A stretch of 64,000 bases of DNA, from contig JACATO010001457.1 in the NCBI GenBank assembly GCA_018389105.1, positions 131,501-195,500 of the forward strand, given 5' to 3'. Both the position numbers and the translations under genes were made by a program. Below are positions 12,880-24,585 of the stretch, in pieces. Source of the DNA: Nautilus pompilius. Its lineage: Eukaryota; Mollusca; Cephalopoda; Nautilida; Nautilidae. Position 1 is the stretch's first letter; the number at the start of each line of letters is the position of its first letter. Under the pieces are notes generated by a model. That model was given only the letters and a program-made list of their open reading frames with translations, made no database searches and was not told the origin of the DNA.

Positions 12880-13133
12880 ATCACAGTCGCGTTCGCATCA
12901 GCCAGGCTCTCATCACTTTTCCTTTGGCCGTTTGCCGGAGCAGTGGAGCAGCGGTGGGGCCGTGGATAGGGATCCGAACCGGACTGACGACCGCACTTGG
13001 CATTCGCGTGTTTAAAGTCCGATTTGTTTTGTATTCTCCCGTTTCTTCGACCTTTGCGTTCAGGGCACGCGCTCCAATTACCCCCACCCATCACCGTAAT
13101 ATGCTTCCCTGCGAGACGCCATCTTGAAGGCAA
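12880..13133 (-). repeat. possible tRNA-derived SINE fragment
   Basis: On the reverse strand, GGTTCGGATCC at 12970-12980 is one base from the RNA polymerase III B-box consensus (GGTTCGANTCC). It sits in a GC-rich segment unlike its AT-rich left flank. No clear A box or terminal poly(A) was found, so this may be chance. TGACGTCA lies just outside at 12763-12770. Confidence 0.3.
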
Positions 13134-14141
13134 ATATCTGAAAACGGGACAGTTAAGCGAGCGATTACTGACCGGGGACGGGGGAAAATGGCGCCCGTGT
13201 GCACCACGTCTCTGTCCGAACAGGAAACAACGCAGAAATGTCGAATTCGCAGTTGGACGACTTCATCCGTTCCTCTGCTGCCAGCCGACCCGTTCGCCTC
13301 GCCCCCCCCCACTTGCGTCATTCCACTGGAAGCCGAGGCCGTCGCTGACGCTGCTCTGTTACGTGCGACGGCGACACGTTAAGGAGAGCAGCTGCAGGAA
13401 CCTTCCTAGACACTAAGCTTGGACTTTCGGATACTTCCGCCCTCGGAGAGAACTCTCCTCGAGTGGCTGCACTACCAGCATCTGCCAGTCGTCTGTACCG
13501 AATTAAACATTATTAGATATCGGCAATCAAAATGGCGTGTCAAAGTATTTCAGTATCAGATTTTGACTTTCTTTAAGGCCCCTTACCCCCAATAAAAAAT
13601 ACTTTTTTTTTTTTTAAATCCCCAGCCTTATGCCTAATTTGAAACAGTAGGAAATCTTCTATTTGCTCATTTCCGGTAGCTGTAAAAAGGAAATCAAACG
13701 AGCAAATAACTGAATAAAATGGTGTCCAGGGGCCTCTCTCCATGTATGAATACATGGAAAGCCTCCTTAGAAAAGCAGCCAAGTGGATTAACTTAATAAA
13801 TCCGATAATAAAAAACCAGATGTTCATGAATTTACAAAAGATTAATAACAGTGTAAACACGGGTACTCCACACGTTCTGTCTCGGCTTTGTCTGCTGAGC
13901 GGATGCATCTGGAAGCCTGCAGGCTGTTAATAATAATAATGAGGAAGAAGCCTTGTCCATTATTCCACCATCCTAGAAAACCATGACAGATCATCATCAT
14001 CATGATGAGCCCATTGCTGCCGAATCGGGGGCTGAAACGCCTGGCTCACCCATTATCCAAGAGAGGACATGGAGACAGAGATCCTTTCCACGTTATCCAG
14101 AAACCAACCTATGAATGTCCTACCAGAAATGCTTCTTTTAG

Positions 14142-14144
<3 letters not shown>
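13134..14144. other. no supported gene
   Basis: The first 300 bp are GC-rich with competing short frames on both strands; the rest is AT-rich. A 111-codon reverse frame (13573-13908) has no recognisable motif. Confidence 0.4.
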
Positions 14145-14210
<66 letters not shown>

Positions 14211-14274
14211 ATTATGACATAGACGGATATGGCGTCATTTCAGAGAGATGACGTCATCACAGAGAGAGAGAGAG
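14145..14274. repeat. GA microsatellite with embedded CRE palindrome
   Basis: A pure GA tract (14145-14206) is followed by ATGACATTATGACAT, then by GAGAGATGACGTCATC and another short GA tract. The perfect TGACGTCA lies at 14249-14256. The same GAGAGATGACGTCA junction recurs at 33.5, 39.7 and 53.4 kb. Confidence 0.93.
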
Positions 14275-14402
14275 ACCATGTCAACTAATTTTGAGACCTG
14301 TTTCCCAAAAGCTTTGTTTTAAATAATTTTGCCGCACAGGTTATTGATATTTCCATATCTGATCATTCCAGAAATTTTTTAATTTAATGCGGGTACGGTT
14401 AC

Positions 14403-14477
14403 GTGTGTGTGTGTGTGAGTGTGTGTGAGAGTGAGTGAGGGTGTGTGTGAGAGTGAGTGAGAGTGTGTGTGTGTGCT
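14403..14477. repeat. GT-rich microsatellite
   Basis: GT units interrupted by GAGTGA; the motif GAGAGTGAGTGAG occurs twice, a sign of local slippage. Confidence 0.93.
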
Positions 14478-14810
14478 ATCTTGGCAGGTTTGCCTCAATG
14501 TCTACTGTTTCACGTAGAGCGCGATACTCTTGTTAACAAATGGAATCAAGTCCTGCAAGAATCTGATTTCACCTCAGATCTACTCTGGAGGTTTTGCCAT
14601 CACTCTTCATTAACCCTCCTTAACATTGCTCCATTCTCTTATCCTTGTAGACATCTGAATATAATGAGATCAGTAACAGCATTCATACAAGAGAAACGTC
14701 CCCTCTACCAATCCAACTTTCGTTTCTCTTCTTCCAATAAAAACCGAACACCCTTCATATCTTTCCATCAGGGGAGGTGAAAATGAGATGTTTTTCTGTT
14801 TTTGTTTTTT

Positions 14811-15059
14811 TTATTTTTTATAAATTTTTTTTATTTTCAGTTTTAGTCGCATATAAAACGACTTCAGTTGTATAATAAATCTACGTACATAGCCGAGGTT
14901 TATTCTGTGTTTCACAGCGTTATACACTACGCGACGCCTGGTCCTTTTCGTCTCTGGCATTGGCTGCAAGAGTCGTCTATCACCTAACCGCGTCAAGCCG
15001 GCCCCGGACAGGTGCGACCGGCGCTGTCCGATAACCCTAACCCTAACCCTGCCCTCCAC
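14811..15059 (-). repeat. possible retroposed tail with short telomere-like tract
   Basis: On the reverse strand an open, basic frame leads through AATAAA (near 14900) to an A-rich tail at 14811-14840, as in the 3' end of a retroposed sequence. At its other edge, 15032-15050 holds three CCCTAA-type units in the forward sense. TTAGGG is the telomere repeat of most animals, so the tract may be an interstitial remnant or an insertion scar. There is no protein motif. Confidence 0.3.
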
Positions 15060-16260
15060 TTTCGTTAAGCTTTCTAACTAGTTTTTCTCTTCTTTTAAAT
15101 TGAAAGCTTTCATTCGAAATTCAACAAAAATCATCAGTTCACCGAGTTTCAACCTGCACTTGGCCCGATCCGTTAGTATTTAATCTCCGTGATCCCTAAA
15201 CACTTTATTTAATCCTGGGGGGGGGGTGCCCAGCCGGATTATTTAAGCCGCCACTTTTATCCGGGTTCTGCGCTTGGTTGAGTATGCGGACAGGCGATGC
15301 CGAGTATCGTTAACCCTAACCTAGTCGATTTTCAAGTTTTCTGTCACGAAGAGAAGCAAAGACGCAAGAAATCCCCTCTCTAATTCCCTTGTCAGGTATT
15401 CCATCGGCATTCGGTGCCACCTGCAAGTATTAAGGCTCTTTAACTCTCTCTCTCTCTCTCTCTGGTGCAAATTCGCACTCCACTACAGGGGCTGTGCCAC
15501 ACAGTACCTTCCTCATTGACATGACCCGCTGTAACGACAAATCCGCATACCTGTCTAACACTGAAAAACCGTACGTGGTAAACGAAGGGTTAAATGCGGT
15601 CGCGAAAGAGGAATTGCGTTCCGTTCAGAGAGTGTTTGTTTCGTGAAACTAACCGGAGACGATCCGCTGTGTTTATTGTATTACGAAGTGCACGCGTGTT
15701 AACGTTACATTAGATCTCGATCAGGTCGTTGTAGCTGCGCGCGAGCCGTAACAACATGGCGCAAGAAAACGAAGACCGTTTCTGCCAGAAATAAAGACGA
15801 ATTCGAGATTTTTTGGGGAGGGTTTCAATTTTAACGCCAAATCCGTTTTACCGCTTCATCTTCATGTATTTATTTATCTACGCCGGCTGCCCCGTCACGA
15901 GAAGTAGTCCGGCAACGGATCAGAATACTTTCCCGGTCTCTCAGTTAACACCCCAACACACGACAACGACCCGTCGTATTGCAATAAGATTCACGCTAAC
16001 CGAACACGACGAGCTTTGCCTTCTGTTTCTATTTAATTTTGTCCTCCCACCAAAGAGAAAGGAGCCCCCCCCGGGGGGACTGTCTTTTGTTATCCCAGCA
16101 GACGTAACGTTGCCAAACGAAAGCAGTTTCGACCTCAGGACGAACGACGACTTCAAGACGGTGCTGCCACCTTTAGGTGTATGCGGGTAGGTTCATTGTT
16201 TCGTCTACCGTATTTTGCTTTATGCACAATTTAATACCATCGTGAAAGCAGCTGGATCAG
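15060..16260. other. no supported gene
   Basis: Mixed composition with a small CT run (15443-15463) and a G9 run near 15218. A 125-codon forward frame (15813-16190) is open but overlaps a reverse frame and shows no motif. A single CCCTAACC lies near 15312. Confidence 0.4.
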
Positions 16261-16273
16261 CCAAAAGTCTGTG

Positions 16274-16280
16274 TATATAA
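16274..16280 (+). promoter_or_regulatory. TATA box of a putative spliced gene
   Basis: TATATAA precedes a GC-richer segment. A transcription start is expected about 30 bp downstream near 16304-16315, where GTCCACG and CTCAGA offer possible initiators. The call is supported by a good splice donor about 100 bp further on. Confidence 0.5.
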
Positions 16281-16304
16281 GACAGGGAGTGACGCGGGAC
16301 AGGG

Positions 16305-16380
16305 TCCACGCACACTCAGAAGAGCTCTAGCTCCCGTTCTCTTATTCGGTAGCAAGTGGAATTGGCTCTGTAAACAACCG
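16305..16380 (+). other. putative non-coding first exon
   Basis: From the expected start to CCG|GTAAGC (16380/16381), a strong 5' splice site. The segment contains no ATG, so it would be 5' untranslated leader. It would join to the exon at 16693. The start is an estimate from the TATA position. Confidence 0.42.
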
Positions 16381-16692
16381 GTAAGCGTTTTTTGTTATCA
16401 AGTCGCCGCAGACACCGATACCATCAGCAGAAAGTCGGTCTGACCGCTTTAGGTTAAATGCCTAATTAACATACAAGGTTGCGATCGAATTTAACAAACC
16501 TGGGAGCTGCTGCTGCGACAGTGCGCTGTATTTTGGGGAAGGGGGTAGAGGACCGATAACTCGTAACATCCTAACCCATCCATCCTCCCCGCCCACGTGA
16601 CGGGAACTTTTTAAAACAAAGAAAATTAGATAAAACTTCTTTGCCCGCCCCCCCTTTTTTTTGGTCGTTTGTTGAGTCTTCTTATCTTCCAG

Positions 16693-16719
16693 AGAACAGA
16701 TATCAACAAATCTCCAAAA
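16693..16719 (+). other. putative 27 nt micro-exon
   Basis: The acceptor is preceded by a pyrimidine tract (GTCTTCTTATCTTCCAG, ending at 16692). After 27 nt comes GTAAGT (16720-16725), a perfect donor core. No ATG lies inside, so it would extend the 5' leader of the gene started at 16274. The preceding intron would be 312 bp. Two well-formed sites so close, in order after a promoter and a donor, are more than expected by chance. The downstream exon was not identified. Confidence 0.42.
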
Positions 16720-16725
16720 GTAAGT

Positions 16726-19700
16726 CTCCCTGCTAGGAATTCCCGCAGTGGAAACGTCTTACGTTTCGCTCTCTCTTAGCATGAAAGCCCGACTCACGCC
16801 CATTTGCCATCGCATTATACATCAGTCTGCAGAATTACTAAAGCCGAGGATTACTAACAGACAATGCGAGAAATCCGTTCTTCATCATTCCTCTCTGTCT
16901 ACAAAGAATAATAAAAAAAAAAACACGAAAATTCTAGCATAATCTGAGACTTTAGAAAAGGAGGTTTCTCAATTAAACCCTAAATATGCATTTTCTCTCC
17001 CTCTTATCTTTTATGCGGTCTGGCAAAGTGTATCGCCTTGGTTCAGCACCCACTCAGCCTCGAACTTCGCGAAAGTCTCCGCAAACTTCGATAATCGCCG
17101 ATGGGTTCCTTTTAGAAACGAGAATACAGTTTGACTTGTTCCGCGCCATTAGTGTCACTATTAAAGTTCCGAAACAGAACCTGCCCCCTAACTTTCCAAC
17201 CCCCCCCCCCCGGGGGGTGAGGCCCCTGCAACCTGTTTGACAGAACGGAATTTCTGCTGTTTTCGCTTTAATTCGTGAGACCCGAATATCGAAGACTATC
17301 GACCCACCTCTTATTTTTCGCGACTGGCTAGGATGTCTTTATTACAATTCGGGGTCAGTGCCCCTCCGTTTCTCGACCGGCTCCGGAGAGAGGAGGGAGA
17401 TGCCGCGAGATACCCGCGAGAGCCTATGCCTATCCGTCTGTTAAGGCCACGAACCGGCGCATGCTTGCGTCTTTAGGGAACTCGCCAGCTCCGGTGATCC
17501 CACTCTATTTAACATTTATCCTTTGGCACTTCAGCTACTGCTACGAGTAAACCATACACAGGTGTAACTGCTAATATCAGCTCGGGCCAATTAACAAAGG
17601 TGTGCATGCGTGTCCACCTGGAAGTCAAAATGCCGCTCTCAAATAAATGACCAAGTAAACAGTTGTTACTAAGTTCCCCCACAATTTCCGACCTCCTCAC
17701 TTACCCTATTACAGGAATTTAAAGTCTTCTGACTTATTCTATAGCTTAATGAAACCAGAATTCCTGACACCCTGTAACCCCGTTACTCTGGCATCTCCAG
17801 TCTTCTTGGCGTACTTCCTGACACCAGCCCCGCTGCCATTTGTCTTGTCTTATAATCTCATCAAACCATCTTATTCTTGCCCGATAAGTCCTGGTTTTCC
17901 TCTATCTTATAAGACTGGCATCACTCGGTGATCTCAGATGGACCAACTCAACCTAGCCACAACACTCGATACCTTAAACATCTGACTTAAATCGCTGGGT
18001 ACCTGTTTCCACCGACATGTAGTGTTACCCGAATTAAAAGGAGAAAACCATCACGATGTTCTGCTAGATTAATTAGTCTTATTTAAATAAAAATATTTTA
18101 AATAAAACAACAACAAAAAATATTGGAATAAAATTAATGCCACGGGATTTTCGATTTAGTTATAGACGTTAATATCTGGTAAACGACTACAGATGGAAAA
18201 GAAATGACTGGAATTTTCAAATGTGAATTTAATCCTCAGGAAGAGCTGGCCGGCCGGCTGGGCTGTACCCTGAAGCTGGGGGCTTCATCAAATGGACCCT
18301 TTTTTTAAAAAAAAAAACAAACAAACAGAGGCGATCTGCGAAGTTGTCAGTCTCTCGCAGTCTTCTTGAGACGGTTATTGGGTCAGCTTCGATATCGCGA
18401 CTGACTTCCGTATCTGTTGGAGTAAGAAGCGATGGCCAATCCAGATATGAGCCAACCCTGTCTTCGCGGATTGTGATGCCACTGCGGGCGGAGAAAGAAA
18501 AAAAAAATGTGTCATGGAAGGAAACTGGATATTCGCTGACAAACAACGTGTGTTATAGTAATCAGACAGCGTCGGACCGGCTCTGGGCACCAAACAGAGA
18601 ATCGGCCTTGCGCCTGATGTAGGATAACCGGTTTTCCATGCTCGGCCCCCTAAATCTCCCGTAGTCGGTGTTCTAGGGAATCGTGGTCGGGTCGGTAGAG
18701 GGAAGTGTGTTTTTGTCCGCTATATTCAAGGGCAGACATTGAACAGGTTTAGTTAAAGCAAAACGATGATGCCACTATTCATATTCTTGATCAATGGAGA
18801 TGATCTCGTATTTGCTGAGCCGGTGAAGTCAAGTCCATCTTTACATGTCATTTACAGATGACATGGCATAACCATCAAATCAAAGATGTGGCTTTATTAT
18901 TATCATTATTATCATCATCCAGCGGATGTTTACGGTTTCTTAAAGTTGACTTGAAGGAGAATTAAACGATTTCCCCAGTGAACTATGCGATGGATTCGGT
19001 GTTTATCCATATATAGCGTTTGACGTAAACCTCTGCGGCAAGTCACGTGTTATCACTGCCCCGCCCCGTCACCTCCCTGCTCACCTGTTATCCGCCATCG
19101 CTTGCACAACACCACACCTTCCTGAACAGAGAAATTACTGCCAATTTTATCTTTCATTCTCACACTACTTCTGATTATTTATACTGTCTGACTGAAGATA
19201 ACCGAAAGAAAACGTACTCCACTACACACTCCTTGACCTTCATTATATTTTGGGAAAATCCTCTTCCCCTCACAACTGGATTTCTCCTTTAAGTCCAAAT
19301 GTCTTCAAGACCCCATCCCCCCTCCGTTTGGGTAACAACTAATACGCCGCCGCCATAACTGTAGCGGACCATCCGGAACCCGGGTATGATGCCCCAAACC
19401 TCTCTCTCTCTCTCTGCACGAGCACTTATGCTCGAACGGTCCCCAGTAAATGTATTTAAATAAAGAACAGTTGTCGCTGGAATTCCAGTGAAGACGGAGA
19501 AGGGTCGGCCAGCTGTTACCCCTGAACGCTCTATTCCATGTCCAAACGTTGAGAGCGCCTATCGACGAAGGTCTCGGCTTCAGGCAGTTATTTTGTCGGT
19601 CCGATTGTGATGTCTACTGAAGTGACAGGGGGAAAATGCTGCTGTTCTTGTTGTTGTTTTTTACTCCCCCACCGTTAATGGCTGAGTGACAACGGCCGCC

Positions 19701-20767
19701 GGCGTTCGTTGACATGAAAGACCAATACCTCCAGGCTAAGGCGACCGATCTAGGTCGACACGAGGAGGGAGTCTGTTTTTGTTAAATATCGGGAAAATAG
19801 CTGGGCCCGCTACCCGGAAGCTGTCCGAAGCCGCTCGGATCATCAACGCGGCGCCAGTCTCGGTGTAGTGGGATCTATCTCCGCAGCCACGATGCTTACA
19901 TAAAGCTAATGTTTCGGTACCAACGCAAAGTATGCAATAAATCAGAAGGCTTACCCACAGAAGTTTAGTTGCTTAAGGGGAAAGACGCGTGAGCAGTGAT
20001 TATAGGCAGAAACCCACGATCCGATAACCTAAATGATCAAAACAATAGAAGAAGAAAAAAAAATTAAAGGGGCAAAATTCGATGTGACCGCTGCAAAGAA
20101 GCGCCAGAGATTCCCACGAAGAGATGTCGGGGCGGTTTATAAAGACAGGCCCGTGGAAGAAAGATCTAAGCAGAGATGGCAAAAGCACCTGAGATATTAA
20201 AGACTTGAGGACCGAGCGAAGAGCTGCCCGTGGCCCGCGGTGAGAGAACCGTTGTTAAGACGATGAAAGATGAAATCAAAGCGAACGGGTGGCTTGGCCT
20301 TGGGCGGGGAGACAACAAATCAAAATAATCTAAGCGATGTTGACAGGTAACCCTGCCGCTGTTTCATTTACAGGTATATCAAGCATCGAATCGTACATTT
20401 GTGCGCAGAGCTCGCCAGTCGGTTATAATAGATGGAGGCCTTAATAGGTCGTGGTTTCGCATCCCAACAAGATAAGTAACGCCACTAGCCATAAAGCGAA
20501 TCTTTTGCAGGAAACTTAAGAAGCCCTCGGTGTCTCGACTCAGCCCTCTGCATCGTCGAGCGATTGCGAGGTTTTGTTCTTTTCTAAATAAATGGAGAGA
20601 TTCTTAAAAAAAAATTCTTTTTCTCTAAAATCTAATGGCGTCTTAAGCAGCGATTCGAAGACATTTTGTCGCCGACCTCGGAATTTGAAAGAACTGCGCA
20701 GAAAATTATCTTTCTCTTGTGCATCTTTTATAACTTGCGCCGCGCGGCACTGTGAGGATGCTGCCGT
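16726..20767. other. no supported gene; possible intron
   Basis: If the 16.3 kb gene is real, this may be its second intron. Forward acceptor-like sites occur at about 17802, 20371 (CATTTACAG) and 20503 (CTTTTGCAG). The last is followed by a basic frame of about 32 codons, but no exon is convincing. Small TTA, CT and poly(A) runs are present. Many short frames on both strands lack motifs. Confidence 0.35.
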
Positions 20768-21065
20768 GGTCCAAGTGGTTAGCCGATTGGCCTGAGACGG
20801 TTAGGGGCCCGACGAATTCTTACTGGATCCGGCTCAGTTTTCGGTGCCTTGGCATGGTTTCTTCTCGCCGTTCTTCCCCAGCCAACCCCCGTACTCCGAT
20901 TGCCGCCCACCTCTAAAAACGAGAGTTCTAGAAGAGCCCAGAGTGGTAGTCCTGGGAAGTCTGCTGCATCTACTAACCCCCAAACAATAGTCACGGTGGC
21001 ACGATTTAGCAATACAATAGATACAGCGCACCGCCTCACTGATTTCGCCGCCCCCATCAATCAAA
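20768..21065 (+). repeat. possible tRNA-derived SINE
   Basis: GTGGTTAGCCGATTGGCC resembles an RNA polymerase III A-box region, and GGGGCCCGA..AATTC..ACTGGATCCGG about 35 bp on resembles a decayed B-box region, giving a tRNA-like head of about 65 bp. The GC-rich body that follows differs from the flanks. A 93-codon reverse frame over it is probably incidental. Confidence 0.35.
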
Positions 21066-22424
21066 ATCTGTTTTGATATCTACATGCTTGGTGCGTGATT
21101 ATGAATAATTTAAATCTGTCGCCTATCTTCATTTTCCTTTTGCCCCCAATCGCATTCACATATTTGCAATAACAACAGGCTGCCAGATTATTATGGTAGG
21201 GCACTAATATGTTAGCTTACCGAGATAAACAAACACCATTAAGTACATTCTGATTTACATAATAATTTATTTATTTACGTTAAAATTATTAACACCGACA
21301 AGCATCAGTCAACGTGTCAGGAAAACATTTGACAAAGTCCAGCTGCAGATCCCAGCACTTATGTCTCAGCGCTACCGCCAAACGATATGAAAACTCTCGT
21401 TCACTTAAGGGGGCCCCTCACCTGCTTCACGCCACGAGGTTTCCGGGCATATAGAACGTATTTCAGAATCTCCACACCGAGAAACCGCAAGAGGGCCAGT
21501 TAGCGGTTCCCCGAGGGCCGGCGGCGCACCACCTTGCTTCCGGCTCACTGTTTCAAGCGATGAATAAAGTAGTGATGCGTTACTTTATCTTGGTAAACTA
21601 ATTTTGGGGCTACTCTGTATGCACGTTAGTACAAAATGCGTTAACGTCTTGGCCACCTGTCACCGCCAGACATGAAAACCACAAACGCAATAATTACCTT
21701 TTTTTGTGTGGCCAGGTTAAAAAAGTTCGTTTCCAAAGATTGGTGTGCGTTACATATCTGTGTCCATCTTCTGTCTGGCTTTGAAAGACCAAGTATTGCA
21801 AAGTGCATCCTTGGCATAACTTTCACCCAAACTATGTTACCAGGTGTTCGGAAAACTGAAAAAAAGAGGGGAAAAACACCCGCGATACTTTCTTTAGTTG
21901 CTGGCTAAAGTTCCCAGCATCTGGCCGCATCCTTACCGTTCTTTTGCCATTACTCACTTTTAGGAAAATAACACGCTCGCCTTTATAGTTTGTATTAGTA
22001 GCGTAGATCACTGAAATTATGTTTTGCTTTACCCCCTATTTTGTACCTGACTTGTCATATTTTTAATGCAACTAAGCAAATGTTAACATTATAAATAAAG
22101 TCAGGTAGAAATTCTTTGATGGGTGATATTCAACTGAAGGGCTTTCAGCGGATGTCCCCCTCTCTGGTATCTAAATTGCAAAGTCCCTATTAGAAAGTTT
22201 CTGTTTATCTGTGGGAAAAAGACCGGGTGAGTGCTTGAAGGAAACCTATTACGCCTATAAACTAGTACAGAAGAGCAAAAAACCCCTAAAAAACTGTCAA
22301 ACTAACTGAGTTGGTGCCAATCCGAGAGTGGACAAACGAACGAACATCAGCTGTGTTTTTATGCTACATATTATTATACTATGGATGTTCAAATAAAACC
22401 CGGCTTCGATAGCAATGCCGTATT
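21066..22424. other. non-coding stretch
   Basis: AT-rich with one GC-richer segment at about 21400-21550. I see no gene, repeat family or RNA. Confidence 0.45.
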
Positions 22425-23408
22425 GGTGTCTGGAAAGGTTCCGTTTGAAAGTCCCTATTACACGCACAGCATTATATATATAATTTAAAGGTGTTTGGAA
22501 CGGTTTCGCTTGCACGTCCCTATTACACGCACAGCATTATATATATATATATAATTTAAAGGTGTTTGGAAGGATCCGTTTTAACGTCCCTATTACACGC
22601 ACAGCATTATATATATATAATTTAAAGGTGTCTGGAAAGGTTCCGTTTTAACGTCCTATTATACACGCACAGCATTATATATTAAATTTAAAGGTGTTTG
22701 GAAAGGATCCGTTTTAACGTCCCTATTACACGCACAGCATTATATATAATTTAAAGGTGTTTGGAACGGTTTCGCTTGCACGTCCCTATCACACGCACAG
22801 CATTATATATATATAATTTAAAGGTGTTTGGAAAGGATCCGTTTTAACGTCCCTATTACACGCACAGCATTATATATATAATTTAAAGGTGTTTGGAAAG
22901 GATCCGTTTTAACGTCCCTATTACACGCACAGCATTATATATAATTTAAAGGTGTTTGGAAAGGATCCGTTTTAACGTCCCTATTACACGCACAGCATTA
23001 TATATAATTTAAAGGTGTTTGGAACGGTTTCGCTTGCACGTCCCTATCACACGCACAGCATTATATATATATAATTTAAAGGTGTTTGGAAAGGTTCCGT
23101 TTGAAAGTCCCTATTACACGCACAGCATTATATATATATATAATTTAAAGGTGTTTGGAAAGGTTCCGTTTGAACGTCCCTATTACACGCACAGCATTAT
23201 ATATATATATGTAATTTAAAGGTGTTTGTAAAGGTTCCGTTTGAACGTCCCTATTACACGCACAGCATTATATATAATTTAAAGGTGTTTGTAAAGGTTC
23301 CGTTTGAACGTCCCTATTACACGCACAGCATTATATATATATAATTTAAAGGTGTTTGGAAAGGTTGCGATTGAACGTCCCTATCACACGCACAGTATTA
23401 TATATAGT
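22425..23408. repeat. 15-copy satellite array, 63-71 bp units
   Basis: Unit starts can be read at 22425, 22490, 22561, 22627, 22693, 22756, 22823, 22888, 22951, 23014, 23081, 23150, 23221, 23284 and 23351. Each unit has a conserved block (GGTGTTTGGAAAGG..CCGTTT, then ACGTCCCTATTACACGCAC) and an AT-dinucleotide spacer whose length accounts for most of the size variation. Units at 22490, 22756 and 23014 share the variant GGAACGGTTTCGCTTGCACG, giving a four-unit higher-order period of about 260 bp. Short open frames inside are products of the repeat. Confidence 0.97.
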
Positions 23409-24009
23409 TAACGAAGGGCGGAAATCTGATACAAAGGTTACGTAAACCATCACACATTTTAATTTTTAACATTTCAGTAAGACAAAGTGTTACGCTGTCC
23501 TCCAGTCAGGGTCGTGTAGGTGACCAGTCTGTCCTGTGCCGAGCTCTCTATCCCGCACCTACAATGCTAATACTCTCGGGTTTCTACTTCACGAACCCTC
23601 ACGAATACTGCAGTTTCTTTGTTGTTGTTCTCTTTTACATTTCTTCCAGTATCAAAAGCCAGTTTTAACCTTCTGTCTCCACTCGATAGAAAAGCACTTC
23701 TTAAAATGTCATCACAATTACATTTTCAACAACCGGTTTAAAGCGCCAGAACGTAGCATTGGCACGGACGCTTGTTTCCTCTCACACTCAAATGAAGTAA
23801 GACAATGACCAAAAACATAAGGACCGCTCGTTGGCTATATGACGTCACTTCCTACAGATGTAGAAGAGATTGTTTTTTTTCGTCTAATGCACGAAGCAGA
23901 AGGTGCAGTGTAGTAATAAACAGCCACCACCGCTCGCTGTGGAGTCTGTCACCGACAAATGGGCATCTTCTTGGTATTTAGCGTATCATTTTCAGGAAGT
24001 ATGTTCTAA
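23409..24009. other. no supported gene
   Basis: A 90-codon forward frame (23536-23808) has no motif. TGACGTCA occurs at 23840-23847 in unique sequence. Confidence 0.4.
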
Positions 24010-24585
24010 TACACAGAGCAGTGTATCATTATAAAGGGAGGACAGATGGAGAACACGAGCAAGACTCGGGTTAGAGTAGGGGGGGTTGAGTATACGACGT
24101 CACCGGCTTGTGCGCTCTTTATATACTCAGACGTTCGAGTTCCAGTCATAGATTCTAGTCGCGTAATGTCCGCTTATTCGGCTGTCGTCGATCAACGTGA
24201 GTCATCACAAAAACTGCGTAATGTCGTCGTTGAAATATTTACAACGAAAACGTATGGACAACTCCTTAAAGATCGGACAGGACGCGTTATTGTTTTAAAA
24301 AAAATTGTTCAAGTCACCGCTGGTTTTATATAGCGAAAGGACACTCATCTCGAAATGGCAAAGGACCTCTTTGATTTTACAGAAGAGTTTGTTGTTTTTA
24401 CAGCTGTCAGAAATTTCCCAAGCCGTCTTTTCCTAACGCGGATTTTCCTCAGCGATCACTTTTGTGGTTCAATGGCGCACAACATCGATACCTTGATTGG
24501 ACACAAACACGCTATTGGATCAAAGCACCTGCTTAGGACAGAGTTAATTGCGGAAGAACGCCGGAGGGGGGAGGGGTGGGGGTGA
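24010..24585 (+). pseudogene. unassigned open frame with one internal stop
   Basis: One phase is open from 24010 to 24585 except for a single TAG at 24331-24333. The first ATG (24046) gives 95 codons before the stop. After 21 in-frame bases another ATG (24355) opens 76 codons to a TGA. The combined length of about 190 codons with one stop is unusual here. Composition is balanced and globular-looking, with no signal peptide or clear membrane segment. No family is recognised. It may be a recent pseudogene, two exons, a readthrough frame, or chance. Confidence 0.3.

Noticed and set aside
20371-20475. Exon after the acceptor CATTTACAG
   Set aside because: The only donor-like sequence at its end (AACAAGATAAGT) lacks GT.
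23019-23219. Open frame with repeated YNLKVFGKVPFE motif
   Set aside because: It is the satellite unit read in one frame; the repetition is of DNA, not of a protein domain.
22425-23408. CRISPR-like array
   Set aside because: Units are tandem with no unique spacers, the variable part is a simple AT run, and the context is eukaryotic.
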